Positions 1 through 8,147 of a stretch of 32,208 nucleotides of DNA are shown in pieces; position 1 is the first letter of the stretch; each line of letters begins with the position of its first letter. Made by a program: the position numbers and the translations under genes. The stretch lies in NCBI RefSeq assembly GCF_009866965.1, contig NZ_SPKJ01000045.1:1-32208 (forward strand). The letters are read 5' to 3'. Below the pieces are notes generated by a model, which saw only the letters and a program-made list of their open reading frames with translations, did no database searches and was not told where the DNA came from. Source of the stretch: Propylenella binzhouense. Its GTDB lineage: Bacteria; Pseudomonadota; Alphaproteobacteria; Rhizobiales; Afifellaceae.

Positions 1-182
1 CCGCGGAGCGCCTCCGTCAGCCGCGCCGCGTCCGGCCGCGGGGCGTCGCGCAAGGCGGTCACCGGCGCCGCCACCCGCATCGGCGTCGCCTCGCCGAAGC
101 GCGCCGCCGCGACCCGGCCCTTGAGCGCGATGTCGGCGAGATCGGGCCGGAAGGCGTTCCGCCGCGGATCGAGGGGCGTCAC
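1..182 (-). CDS. NlpC/P60-family (C40) peptidase, N-terminal part
   Basis: Only the first 60 codons are in the window; the gene runs off the left edge. Reading the minus strand from a GTG at 182 gives a protein starting MTPLDPRRNAFRPDLADIAL, followed by KGRVAAARF and a Val/Ala-rich stretch. This resembles the N-terminus of alphaproteobacterial C40 (NlpC/P60) peptidases, whose gene commonly lies just downstream of an M17 leucyl aminopeptidase. A GGAGG lies a few bases before the GTG, which supports this start. The gene begins 16 nt after the aminopeptidase stop and is probably co-transcribed with it. The catalytic Cys-His region would lie outside the window, so the family call rests on the N-terminal sequence and the context. 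The role would be cleavage of peptidoglycan peptides or related gamma-D-Glu peptides. Confidence 0.65.
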   Translation of the reverse strand, partial: MTPLDPRRNAFRPDLADIALKGRVAAARFGEATPMRVAAPVTALRDAPRPDAARLTEALR

Positions 183-198
183 GGCATCCTCCGCCGTC

Positions 199-1584
199 TC
201 ACGAATGGCGGGCCCGCAGGAGATGGTAGAGCGCCCGGATCGCCTGCGCCTCGCCGCCCTCCGGCCCGTACGGCCGGGCGCTCGGGTTCCAGGCGAATAT
301 GTCGAAATGCGCGTAGGTCTTCGCCTTCTCGACGAAGCGGTCGAGGAACAGCGCCGCCACGATCGAGCCGGCATGCGAATTGTGCGAGATGTTCCCGAGA
401 TCGGCCGTCTTGGAGGCGAGCCAGGAATCGTAGGGCCGCCAGAACGGCATCCGCCAGAGCGGGTCGTGGACCGCGGCGGCGGAACGCGCGAGATCGGCGG
501 AGAAGCCCTCGTCGTCGCAGTAGAAGGGCGGCAGGTCGGGACCGAGCGCCACGCGGGCGGCGCCGGTGAGCGTCGCCATCGAGACGACGAGTTCGGGGGC
601 CTCCTCGTCGGCGAGCGCGAGCGCGTCGGCGAGGATGAGGCGGCCTTCGGCGTCCGTGTTGCCGATCTCGACCGTCAGCCCCTTGCGGCTCCTCAGAATG
701 TCGCCGGGGCGGAAGGCGCTGCCGGAGATCGCGTTCTCGACCGCCGCCACCAGCACCCTCAGGCGCACCTTCAGGCCGGCATCCATGATCATGCGGGCGA
801 GCGCAAGGACGTTGGCGGCTCCGCCCATGTCCTTCTTCATGAGGAGCATGCCGCTCGCGCCCTTGATGTCGAGCCCGCCCGTGTCGAACGCGACTCCCTT
901 GCCGACGAGCGTCACCTTGGGATGGCGCTCGTCGCCCCAGGCGAAGTCGAGGAGCAGCGGCGGCCGTTCGCTCGCGGCGCCGACGGCCGCGATCATCGGA
1001 TAGCCCTTCTCGAGCGCTTCGCCGGAGACGATGGAGACGCTGGCGCCGTAGCCCTCCGCCATCTCGCGCCCGGCGGCGGCGAGTTCGGCCGGACCGAGAT
1101 CGTTGGCCGGGATGTTGATGAGGTCGCGCGCGAACTGGACCGATTCGGCTATCCGCGTGATCTCCTCCCCGTCCGCCGCCTGGGGAAGGAGCAGCCTCGC
1201 CTTGCCCTCCTTCGGCTTGCGGTAGCGCTCGAAGCGATAGGCTCCGAGCGCGAAGGCGAGCGAGGCGAGCACCGGATCGAAGCCCTCCCCTTCGAGCCTG
1301 TAGAGGCCGTCCGGAAGCTCCTGCGCGAGCCGGCCGGGAAGGAGCGGCGTGCGGTCGGGCGCGTCGGCGGCTCCGAGCCCGAAGAGCACGCGGCCGATGC
1401 CGCCGTCGCGGTCGGGCAGCAGCACGAGCGCCCCGGCCTTAGCCTTGAACCCTTGCGCGGCCGCGAAGCGCCGGTCCTGCTCGGAGAGCGTTGCAAGCGC
1501 GCGCTCGAGTTCACCGGTCCGGATGCACTGGACCGGCACGACCGGCTCATCGGCCGGCGCCTGGACGATCGGAAGACGGGTCAT
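199..1584 (-). CDS. M17 leucyl aminopeptidase family protein
   Basis: This is a 461-residue cytosolic metallo-aminopeptidase that would remove N-terminal residues from peptides using two metal ions. The family fingerprint is clear. GKGVAFDTGGLDIKG lies at residues 228-242, followed by MKKDMGGAA (249-257) and the signature NTDAEGRL (309-316). By comparison with PepA, K229, D234, K241, D252, D311 and E313 would be metal or catalytic ligands and R315 the active-site arginine. The N-terminal domain (about 1-140) is divergent, as is usual for the alphaproteobacterial branch. The start at 1584 is preferred over an upstream in-frame ATG at 1638 because AGGTGGA lies just before it and the residues upstream are basic and unconserved. 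The gene is divergent from the TadD-like gene and followed by an NlpC/P60 gene, so a peptide or peptidoglycan-turnover role is plausible (inference). Confidence 0.93.
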   Translation of the reverse strand: MTRLPIVQAPADEPVVPVQCIRTGELERALATLSEQDRRFAAAQGFKAKAGALVLLPDRDGGIGRVLFGLGAADAPDRTPLLPGRLAQELPDGLYRLEGEGFDPVLASLAFALGAYRFERYRKPKEGKARLLLPQAADGEEITRIAESVQFARDLINIPANDLGPAELAAAGREMAEGYGASVSIVSGEALEKGYPMIAAVGAASERPPLLLDFAWGDERHPKVTLVGKGVAFDTGGLDIKGASGMLLMKKDMGGAANVLALARMIMDAGLKVRLRVLVAAVENAISGSAFRPGDILRSRKGLTVEIGNTDAEGRLILADALALADEEAPELVVSMATLTGAARVALGPDLPPFYCDDEGFSADLARSAAAVHDPLWRMPFWRPYDSWLASKTADLGNISHNSHAGSIVAALFLDRFVEKAKTYAHFDIFAWNPSARPYGPEGGEAQAIRALYHLLRARHS

Positions 1585-1651
1585 CGCGATTCCACCTGAA
1601 GCGACACGAGAGGTACGGCGGGCCGGACCGGCTGGCAATGCGTGCGGAGCG

Positions 1652-1666
1652 TTAACGAGCCGTTAG
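1652..1666. promoter_or_regulatory. CtrA-like site upstream of the TadD-like gene
   Basis: TTAACGAGCCGTTAG reads as TTAA-N7-TTAG, one mismatch from the alphaproteobacterial CtrA consensus TTAA-N7-TTAA. It lies 23 nt before the first possible ATG of the TadD-like gene and 47 nt before the next one. The gap between the divergent aminopeptidase and TadD-like genes is otherwise short. It is one of five such motifs in the pilus locus. The binding itself is inferred. Confidence 0.45.
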
Positions 1667-1689
1667 CGAGTGGCGATTAACCCTTCGCT

Positions 1690-2526
1690 ATGGTTAACGA
1701 GCGAGCCTTGGCCATGCCGATTCCGTCGAAGCCGAATTCCCGGGGCGGCCGTGCCGCGCGCAGCTTCGCCCTTGGTGCGATCGCCGCGGTCGCACTTGCC
1801 GGCTGCCAGTCGACCGGGCGCGGCCCTGCCACGACCGGGTCGCTCAGGCCGACCGGCACGCTCGTCACCTCCGACCTCAGCCAGCAGAACGCGCTCGCCG
1901 CCGTGCAGACCTGGGGCGCCGCCTACGGCAAGAACGAGAAGGACCAGCGGGCGGCGCTGAACTACGCCGCGGCGCTCAGGGCTGCCGGGCAGACCAGCCA
2001 GGCGGTCGCGGTCATGCGCAAGGCCGTCATCTTGCACCCCTCGGACCGGACCGTGCTCGCCGCCTTCGGCAAGGCGCTCGCCGAGGACGGCCAGTTCCGG
2101 GAGGCGCTCTCGGTGGTGCAGCGCGCCCAGCAGCGCGACCATCCCGACTGGCAGCTTCTCGCCACCGAGGGGGCGATCCTCGATTCCCTCGGCGACAATA
2201 ACGGCGCGCGCGAGCGCTACAGCCAGGCCCTGGTCCTCGCGCCGGGCGAGCCGCAGGTCCTCAACAATCTCGCAATGTCCTACGTGCTCGGGCGCGACCT
2301 CCAGAAGGCGGAGGCAACGCTCCGGCAGGCGCTGGCGAGCCCGAAGGCCACGACGCGCGTCAGGCAGAACCTCGCCCTCGTGCTGACGCTGCAGGGCAAG
2401 GGCAGCGAAGCGCAGGCATTCGTGTCCGGGGGATCGCCGTCCGGCCAGGCCGGCGCGAACATGGATTATCTGCAGGGAATGGTCGCGCAGCCGAACACCT
2501 GGGCCGATCTCAAGAAGGAGAGCTGA
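1690..2526 (+). CDS. tadD: TadD-like tetratricopeptide-repeat pilus assembly lipoprotein
   Basis: This protein of up to 278 residues has a lipoprotein signal: a basic N-region, a hydrophobic stretch and the lipobox LAGC, with C39 as the lipidated residue counted from the first ATG. The mature part is made of TPR-type helical repeats rich in Ala, Leu, Gly and Tyr, for example around residues 85-115, 150-185 and 190-225. TadD proteins of this type help to assemble or localise the outer-membrane secretin of Flp/Tad pili. The gene lies convergently to the tadC end of the cpa operon, the usual neighbourhood. Neither the ATG at 1690 nor the in-frame ATG at 1714 has a clear ribosome-binding site. 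The 1714 start would give a more typical 30-residue signal peptide, would fit better with a CtrA-driven transcript and is a real alternative. The family call is secure, but TPR boundaries are approximate. Confidence 0.85.
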   Translation: MVNERALAMPIPSKPNSRGGRAARSFALGAIAAVALAGCQSTGRGPATTGSLRPTGTLVTSDLSQQNALAAVQTWGAAYGKNEKDQRAALNYAAALRAAGQTSQAVAVMRKAVILHPSDRTVLAAFGKALAEDGQFREALSVVQRAQQRDHPDWQLLATEGAILDSLGDNNGARERYSQALVLAPGEPQVLNNLAMSYVLGRDLQKAEATLRQALASPKATTRVRQNLALVLTLQGKGSEAQAFVSGGSPSGQAGANMDYLQGMVAQPNTWADLKKES

Positions 2527-2540
2527 GCCCGACGGCCGTC

Positions 2541-2574
2541 CCCGTCCGGCCCCCCGTCCGGCCCCCGTCCGGCC
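2541..2574. repeat. Three tandem copies of CCCGTCCGGCC
   Basis: Three identical 11-mers CCCGTCCGGCC lie at 2541-2551, 2553-2563 and 2564-2574, in the 89-bp gap between the convergent TadD-like and tadC genes. This looks like simple tandem duplication in a short GC-rich spacer. No function is evident. Confidence 0.8.
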
Positions 2575-2582
2575 GGAGACCC

Positions 2583-2608
2583 GGCGGCGGATCGCGGTAT
2601 CCGCCGCC
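2583..2608. terminator. Hairpin between convergent tadD and tadC
   Basis: A perfect 10-bp inverted repeat (GGCGGCGGAT / ATCCGCCGCC) with the 6-nt loop CGCGGT lies between the stops of two convergent genes. There is no T-tract on either strand, so it is at best a GC-rich bidirectional terminator or an RNA 3'-end stabiliser. The stem is seen directly; termination is inferred from its position. Confidence 0.5.
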
Positions 2609-2615
2609 CCGGCGG

Positions 2616-3581
2616 CTACATGATCTTCGTCACCTGGATCGCGGCCGGCGTGATGATGACGGCGAACAGCACCGGCAGGAAGAAGATGATCATGGGCACG
2701 GTCAGCTTCGGCGGCAGCGACGCCGCCTTCTTCTCGGCTTCCGCCATGCGCATGTCGCGGTTCTCCTGGGCGAGGATGCGCAGCGACTGCCCGAGCGGCG
2801 TACCGTATTTCTCGGCCTGGATCAGGCTCGTCACCACGGCGCGGACGCCCTCCAGCCCGGTCCGTTCACCGAGATTCTCGTAGGCGCGGCGCCGGTCCTG
2901 CAGGTAGGAGAGCTCGGCCGTGGTGAGGCTCAGTTCCTCGGCGAGTTCGATCGACTGCACGCCGATCTCCTCGGAGACCTTCCGGAACGCGCTTTCGATG
3001 CCCATGCCGGATTCGACGCAGATCAGCAGCAGGTCGAGCGCGTCAGGCCATGCCCGTTTGACGGCGAGCTGCCGCTTGCTGATCTTGTTCTTCACGTAGA
3101 GCTGCGGGAGGTAATAGCCGAGAAACGTGACGGCCAGGACGATCGCCAGCTTCACGAAGAACGGCTGCTCGAGGTGGATGACCAGGAACACGTAGAAGCC
3201 GGCGACGATGAGCATCACCAGCGGCATCAGCATCCGCATCGCGAGGAACGTCACGACCGGCCCGCGCCCGCGATAGCCGGCCATGCGGAGCATGCGCGCC
3301 ATCTCGCCGCTCTCCGCCTGGCGGGACAGGTTGAAGCGGTCGACGATGTCCTGGAACAGCTTCTTCGGCTCGGTGCGCAGCGAGGTCTTCTTCTCGGCTT
3401 CGAGCCGCGCGCGTTCGCGCGCGCGGATCCGCTCGCGCTCGCTCGCGACCGAGCGCATCCGGACCTCCAGATTGTCCCGGACGAGGTAGGGCCAGGAGAC
3501 GACGAGGATCGCGGAGAACACCGAAAGCGCAGCCATCAGCGCGATCAGCATTTCCGGATTGTCCGTCACGGCGCTCAGCAT
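2616..3581 (-). CDS. tadC: Flp pilus assembly inner-membrane protein TadC (T2SSF domain)
   Basis: This 321-residue integral membrane protein belongs to the GspF/TadB-TadC family. It has an N-terminal transmembrane helix (about 10-32), a long basic cytoplasmic stretch rich in RERxRxRARERAR-like sequence (about 45-65), two membrane helices near 105-155, the GspF domain (DALDLLLICVESGMGIESAF, about 180-200) and a hydrophobic C-terminal helix (about 290-315). With TadB it forms the inner-membrane platform that couples the CpaF ATPase to extrusion of the Flp pilin. The start at 3581 follows GAGGACGAGCG. It is the last gene of the cpaB-to-tadC operon, 9 nt after tadB. Confidence 0.92.
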   Translation of the reverse strand: MLSAVTDNPEMLIALMAALSVFSAILVVSWPYLVRDNLEVRMRSVASERERIRARERARLEAEKKTSLRTEPKKLFQDIVDRFNLSRQAESGEMARMLRMAGYRGRGPVVTFLAMRMLMPLVMLIVAGFYVFLVIHLEQPFFVKLAIVLAVTFLGYYLPQLYVKNKISKRQLAVKRAWPDALDLLLICVESGMGIESAFRKVSEEIGVQSIELAEELSLTTAELSYLQDRRRAYENLGERTGLEGVRAVVTSLIQAEKYGTPLGQSLRILAQENRDMRMAEAEKKAASLPPKLTVPMIIFFLPVLFAVIITPAAIQVTKIM

Positions 3582-3590
3582 CGCTCGTCC

Positions 3591-4592
3591 TCAGAAATCG
3601 AAGTTGATCATCTTGCGCATGACAAGGACGCCCATCAGCATCCAGAAGCCGCACGCGGCGAGAACGATGTTGCCGACGGTCGTGGTGAAGAGCAGCGCGA
3701 TGTAGTCGGGGCTCGTCAGGTACACGATCACCGTCACCGCGATCGGCAGCGATCCGATGATGCCGGCCGAGGCCTTCGCTTCCGAGCTCATCGCCCGGAT
3801 CTTCGCGCGCATCTTCTTGCGGTCGCGCAAGACCTTGGAGAGGTTCGAGAGCGCCTCGGAAAGGCTGCCGCCGGTCCGGCTCTGGATCGCGATCACGATG
3901 GCGAAGAAGTTCGATTCCGCGAGCGGGACGCGCTCCGGGAGGCGGCCCACCGCTTCGTCCATCGGCAGGCCGAGCGTCTGGTCTTCGACGATGGTCTGGA
4001 ACTCGCTCTTGACCGGCTCCTGCGATTCCGACGCGATGATCTTCAGGCAGTCGACGAGGGGAAGACCCGCCTTGACGCCGCGGACGATGACGTCGACAGC
4101 GTTCGGGAACTCTTCGCTGAAGCGCTTGAAGCGGCGCTTGCGCAGGAAGTTGACGTAGAAGTACGGCAGCAGCAGGCCGCCGGCGACGCCGAAGCCGACC
4201 GACGGCACCAGGCCGATGCCCGTCCCTACCAGCACCGCCGCGGACACCACGACGATGCTGACGAGCGAGACGAGATAGTAGGTCTGCTTGGACCAGGAGA
4301 GCCCGGCCTGCCGCATGCGGATGGCGAGGCTCGGCTTCGCGCTCTTCTTGAGCTGCGCCTTCTGCTTCTCCTCGATCTCCTTCAGCGTCTCCTCGACGCT
4401 CCGGCGGCGTCGGCTCTCGTCGCTGATGGCGTTGCGCCGGTCGGCCATGCTGCGGGGCGCGGCGACGTGCTCGAGCCGCTTCGTCGGCTTCGACGCGCCG
4501 CTCAGCCGCGGATAGAGGGCGGCGACGGCGAGCCCGCCGAAGCTGAAGACGGCAAGCAGGATGACGGCGATCTGGACGGTCGTCGGCGACAT
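3591..4592 (-). CDS. tadB: Flp pilus assembly inner-membrane protein TadB (T2SSF domain)
   Basis: This 333-residue member of the GspF superfamily starts with a transmembrane helix (about 6-28). A charged linker with RRRRSVEETLKEIEEKQKAQ (about 62-81) follows, probably coiled. Two hydrophobic segments come next (about 105-150), then the GspF core (EFPNAVDVIVRGVKAGLPL, about 160-178), and paired C-terminal helices (about 270-325). TadB is the second half of the inner-membrane platform of the Tad secretion machine and is expected to contact CpaF. The start is supported by GGAGG seven bases or so upstream of the ATG. It lies 44 nt after cpaF and 9 nt before tadC in a single operon. Confidence 0.92.
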   Translation of the reverse strand: MSPTTVQIAVILLAVFSFGGLAVAALYPRLSGASKPTKRLEHVAAPRSMADRRNAISDESRRRRSVEETLKEIEEKQKAQLKKSAKPSLAIRMRQAGLSWSKQTYYLVSLVSIVVVSAAVLVGTGIGLVPSVGFGVAGGLLLPYFYVNFLRKRRFKRFSEEFPNAVDVIVRGVKAGLPLVDCLKIIASESQEPVKSEFQTIVEDQTLGLPMDEAVGRLPERVPLAESNFFAIVIAIQSRTGGSLSEALSNLSKVLRDRKKMRAKIRAMSSEAKASAGIIGSLPIAVTVIVYLTSPDYIALLFTTTVGNIVLAACGFWMLMGVLVMRKMINFDF

Positions 4593-4636
4593 CGGATCAG
4601 TCCTCCGCCGTTTCGGTGCGGCCGGAACGGGACGCG

Positions 4637-6070
4637 TTACCGGGCATCGCTCATCTCGGCGGCGTCGAGCGCAGCCGCGAGCCGCTGCTCCTCGCCGTAA
4701 TAGCGGGCGCGGTCCCAGAATGCCGGGCGGCCGATCCCGGTCGAGCGGTGCCGGCCGATGATCTTGCCGTTCGCGTCCTCGCCCAGGATCTCGTACAGGA
4801 AGAGGTCCTGGGTGATGACCACGTCCCCTTCCATCCCGAGCACCTCGGTGATGTGGGTGATGCGGCGGGAGCCGTCGCGAAGGCGCGCCGCCTGCACGAT
4901 GACGTCGATCGAGGATGTCATCATCTCGCGGATCGTCTTCGACGGCAGCGAATAGCCGCCCATCGTGATCATCGATTCGATACGGGAGAGCGCTTCGCGC
5001 GGGGAGTTCGCGTGGAGCGTTCCCATCGAGCCGTCGTGACCGGTGTTCATCGCCTGCAGGAGGTCGAACGCCTCCGGACCGCGCACCTCGCCGACGATGA
5101 TCCGCTCGGGCCGCATGCGCAGGCAGTTCTTGACGAGGTCGCGCATCGTGATCTCGCCCTCGCCCTCGATGTTCGGCGGGCGGGTCTCGAGCCGGACCAC
5201 GTGCGGCTGCTGAAGCTGCAGCTCCGCCGCGTCCTCGCAGGTGATGATGCGCTCGTCATGGTCGATGTAGCGCGTGAGGCAGTTGAGCAGCGTCGTCTTG
5301 CCCGAGCCGGTGCCGCCGGAGACGAGCACGTTGCAGCGGACGCGGCCGATGATCTGCAGGATCGCCGCGCCCTCGGGCGTGATGGAGCCGAAATTGACCA
5401 GCTGATCGAGCGTCAGCTTGTCCTTCTTGAACTTCCGGATGGTGAGCGCCGGCCCGTCGATCGACAGCGGCGGCGCGATGACGTTGACGCGCGAGCCGTC
5501 CGGCAGGCGCGCGTCGCAGATCGGGCTCGCCTCGTCGACGCGGCGGCCGACCTGGCTCACGATGCGCTGGCAGATGTTCAGGAGCTGGCCGTTGTCGCGG
5601 AACCGGATCTCGGTCTCCTGGACCTTGCCGCTCACCTCGATGAAGACCTGGCTCGCCCCGTTCACCATGATGTCGGCGATGTCGTCGCGTGCGAGCAGCG
5701 GCTCGAGCGGCCCGTAGCCGAGCACGTCGTTGCAGATGTCCTCGAGCAGTTCCTCCTGCTCGGCGATCGACATCACGACGTTCTTCACCGTGATGATGTC
5801 GTTGACGATGTCGCGGATCTCCTCCCGCGACTGGTCCATGTCCATCTTCGAGAGCTGCGACAGATCGATCGTGTCGATCAGCGCCCCGAAGATCTGCGTC
5901 TTCAGGTCGTAATATTCCTCCGTCTTCCGGCGCGTCGCCTGGGCCCGCGTCTGCGCCGCCGGGGCCTGGCTCGCCGGGGCGGTCTGGCGGGGAGCAGGCT
6001 GCGCCGGTGCCGCCGGCATCGGCCGCGGCTTCTCGATGACGTCACCCTGTGCGCTACGCTTTCCGAACAT
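4637..6070 (-). CDS. cpaF: Flp pilus assembly ATPase CpaF/TadA
   Basis: This 477-residue secretion ATPase of the GspE/VirB11 superfamily powers Flp pilin assembly from the cytoplasmic face of the inner membrane. The first 45 residues are Pro/Ala/Gln-rich and probably disordered. An N-terminal all-beta/alpha domain follows (about 50-220), then the RecA-like core. The core has Walker [10 protein letters not shown] (252-260), an Asp box [11 protein letters not shown] (276-286), Walker [10 protein letters not shown] (323-331) and a His box [14 protein letters not shown] (344-357). All catalytic motifs are intact and the length is normal for CpaF. The gene lies 18 nt after cpaE and 44 nt before tadB. 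Confidence 0.96.
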   Translation of the reverse strand: MFGKRSAQGDVIEKPRPMPAAPAQPAPRQTAPASQAPAAQTRAQATRRKTEEYYDLKTQIFGALIDTIDLSQLSKMDMDQSREEIRDIVNDIITVKNVVMSIAEQEELLEDICNDVLGYGPLEPLLARDDIADIMVNGASQVFIEVSGKVQETEIRFRDNGQLLNICQRIVSQVGRRVDEASPICDARLPDGSRVNVIAPPLSIDGPALTIRKFKKDKLTLDQLVNFGSITPEGAAILQIIGRVRCNVLVSGGTGSGKTTLLNCLTRYIDHDERIITCEDAAELQLQQPHVVRLETRPPNIEGEGEITMRDLVKNCLRMRPERIIVGEVRGPEAFDLLQAMNTGHDGSMGTLHANSPREALSRIESMITMGGYSLPSKTIREMMTSSIDVIVQAARLRDGSRRITHITEVLGMEGDVVITQDLFLYEILGEDANGKIIGRHRSTGIGRPAFWDRARYYGEEQRLAAALDAAEMSDAR

Positions 6071-6088
6071 GCTTGCGCCTTTTCCTGG

Positions 6089-7399
6089 CTACGCCGTGCG
6101 CCGCGCCTTGGCCTTCGGCTTCTGCTTGGCGCGCAGCTTCTCGAGGAGCGGAGCGAGGCTCATCGCGCCCTTCCGGCTGCGCTTCACGTCCTTCCGTCCC
6201 GTGATGATCTGGGCGACGTCGGAGAAGATGTCGGACACCGTCGTCTTCGCCGAAGCCTCCGCGATCATCTGGCCGTTATTGGCCGCGGTCCCGAACAGGA
6301 GCGGATCGAACGGGATCGAGGCAATGGGCTCGAGCTGCAGCGCGGCGGCGAAATCGTCCGGCTTGATCTCCGGCCGCTTCGGCACGCCGACCTGGTTCAG
6401 CACGAGCTTCGGCGGCGCATCGTTCGGCCGCGCCTGCCGGAGCAGGTCGATCAGCGCCTTGGTGTTGCGCAGGTTGGCGAGGTCGGGGGCCGCCACGATC
6501 ACCACCTCGTCGGCGGAGATGAGGGTCCGCTTCGCCCAGGACGTCCAGACGTGCGGGACGTCGAGGACGACCGAAGGGACGTTGGCCTGGACGATCTCCA
6601 GCATCGGCTCGAAGGCGCCCTCGTCGAAATCGTAGGACCGGTCGAGCGTCGCCGGCGCGGCGAGCAGGCTCAGATGGTCCTCGCATTTCGCGAGCAGCCG
6701 GTCGAGCAGCACCTCGTCGAGGCGGTCGCGGTCGAACACGGCCTCGGCGATGCCCTGGGTCGGGTCGAGGTTGAAGTCGAGCCCGGCCGTCCCGAAGGCG
6801 AGGTCGAGATCGGCGAGGATCACGTCGGAACCGAACACGCGGGCCATCGTCCAGGCGACGTTGTGCGCCACCGTGGAGGCGCCCACGCCGCCCTTCGAGC
6901 CGACGAAGGCATAGGCCTGGCCGAGCTTCTCGGCACTCGATTCGCGATAGATGTTCGAGATCGACGAGATGACCGTCATCACGTCGACCGGCGCGACGAG
7001 ATATTCGCTGATGCCCCGCTTCAGGAGCTCGCGGTAGAGCGTGACGTCGTTCGAATGGCCGATGATCATCACCCGCGTGCCGGCGTCGCAGACCTCCGCC
7101 AGCGTGTCGAGCTCGGCGATCAGCCGCTCCGGCGGCATCCGGCTCTCGATCACCACGAGGTTCGGCGTCGGGGCGCCGCGGTAGAACTCGACCGCCGCGC
7201 TGATCCCGCCGGTATGCACCTTCACGTGCGCCCGGCCCATGCGGCGGTCGTTGGCGGCCATCTCGATCGCGCCGGCAACCTCCGGCGTGTCGCAGAAGGC
7301 CTGGATCGTGATGCGGGGCACCGGCCGCGCGTCCGCCATGCGGGCCTGGCCCTCCGGCCGGCCGAGATCGACGTCGACGTCGTAGGCGAGATTGCTCAT
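6089..7399 (-). CDS. cpaE: Pilus assembly protein CpaE/TadZ (MinD/ParA-like ATPase)
   Basis: This protein of about 436 residues positions the Flp pilus machine at the cell pole. Residues 30-150 form a receiver-like atypical domain (VVIESR, MIIGHSNDV and LVAPVDV strands). The C-terminal part is a MinD/ParA-type ATPase with the deviant Walker A SKGGVGAST (168-176), a DLDLAFGTAGLDF segment and LVLNQVG. The C-terminus is strongly basic. Two starts are possible: ATG at 7399, four bases after the cpaD stop with GAG just upstream, or ATG at 7414, which would overlap cpaD by 11 nt. I chose 7399 because it gives the simplest coupled stop-start arrangement. Confidence 0.93.
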   Translation of the reverse strand: MSNLAYDVDVDLGRPEGQARMADARPVPRITIQAFCDTPEVAGAIEMAANDRRMGRAHVKVHTGGISAAVEFYRGAPTPNLVVIESRMPPERLIAELDTLAEVCDAGTRVMIIGHSNDVTLYRELLKRGISEYLVAPVDVMTVISSISNIYRESSAEKLGQAYAFVGSKGGVGASTVAHNVAWTMARVFGSDVILADLDLAFGTAGLDFNLDPTQGIAEAVFDRDRLDEVLLDRLLAKCEDHLSLLAAPATLDRSYDFDEGAFEPMLEIVQANVPSVVLDVPHVWTSWAKRTLISADEVVIVAAPDLANLRNTKALIDLLRQARPNDAPPKLVLNQVGVPKRPEIKPDDFAAALQLEPIASIPFDPLLFGTAANNGQMIAEASAKTTVSDIFSDVAQIITGRKDVKRSRKGAMSLAPLLEKLRAKQKPKAKARRTA

Positions 7400-7403
7400 C
7401 GGG

Positions 7404-8123
7404 TCACTCGGCATTCAGATCGTAGTCGATCAGGGTGGAGCTCGATTTCGTCTCCGCGCCCTGCTGGTAGTCCGTGACGACCTTCGCCCGGCGCGCGCCG
7501 TTCGCCGGCTGCTCCGCCCGCGGCTGCACCAGGTCGGCCGGGTTCGCGACCATGGCCGCGAGGTTCTGCTGCCCGGCACAGCCGAAATTGTAGTGCGTGC
7601 TGTCCGCGAAGGTCGGCGACACGTCGCGCGGCCACACCCCGCAGCGCGGCGTCACCGCCTGCACCTTGAGGAAGGAGAGCCGCAGCGGCGCCATCCTCCT
7701 GCGGTCGCCAAAGGCATAGGGCGCGACCTGGATCGCCGCCGGCGACACGCCGGCCTGCACCAGCACCTGGTTGACGGCGCTGCCCGTCTGGGCGGCGGCG
7801 ATCTCGTTCGCCGAGCCGGTCGGCACCTGGATGGTGATGCCGCCCGTGCCGCTCTCGCGGTAGTCGGCGACGTAATTGTGGATGGCCTCGACGAATTCGC
7901 CGGAAAGCGCGCCGCCACGCATCCCGACCGGCAGGTCGAGCGTCGCCGGCTCGTTCGAGATCACGATCGGGTGGCGGATGCGGTAGTCGTTGTCGAAATA
8001 GGCCATCCGCTGGTCGTCGGCGGTGTTGCAGCCCGCGAGCCCGCCGGCGAGGAGCGCCGCGGCGAGCAAGCCCGCCGCCCTCCTCCGGCCGGCGGCCGCT
8101 TCAACCTTGATCGCGTTCAGCAT
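7404..8123 (-). CDS. cpaD: Pilus assembly lipoprotein CpaD
   Basis: This is a 239-residue CpaD-family outer-membrane lipoprotein. The N-terminus has basic residues (GRRR), a hydrophobic Ala/Leu run and the lipobox LAGC, with the lipidated Cys at residue 32. The mature part contains RHPIVISNEPATLDLPVG and, near the C-terminus, PTFADSTHYNFGCAGQQNLA followed by NPADLVQPR, which is typical of the family. CpaD works with the secretin CpaC at the outer membrane. AGGAACC lies directly upstream of the ATG. It is fourth from the operon's 3' half: 24 nt after cpaC and coupled to cpaE. Confidence 0.92.
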   Translation of the reverse strand: MLNAIKVEAAAGRRRAAGLLAAALLAGGLAGCNTADDQRMAYFDNDYRIRHPIVISNEPATLDLPVGMRGGALSGEFVEAIHNYVADYRESGTGGITIQVPTGSANEIAAAQTGSAVNQVLVQAGVSPAAIQVAPYAFGDRRRMAPLRLSFLKVQAVTPRCGVWPRDVSPTFADSTHYNFGCAGQQNLAAMVANPADLVQPRAEQPANGARRAKVVTDYQQGAETKSSSTLIDYDLNAE

Positions 8124-8147
8124 GGTTCCTGTCTCCCGAACCGGCGC

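Noticed and set aside
3174-4700. Plus-strand open frame of about 500 codons
   Set aside because: It lies opposite tadB and tadC. It is rich in His, Asp and Arg, with no membrane or enzymatic signature.
4616-7477. Long open frame (about 950 codons) on the plus strand
   Set aside because: It runs opposite cpaF and cpaE and is rich in Arg, Asp, His and Val, as expected for the complement of GC-rich coding sequence. It has no recognisable domain.
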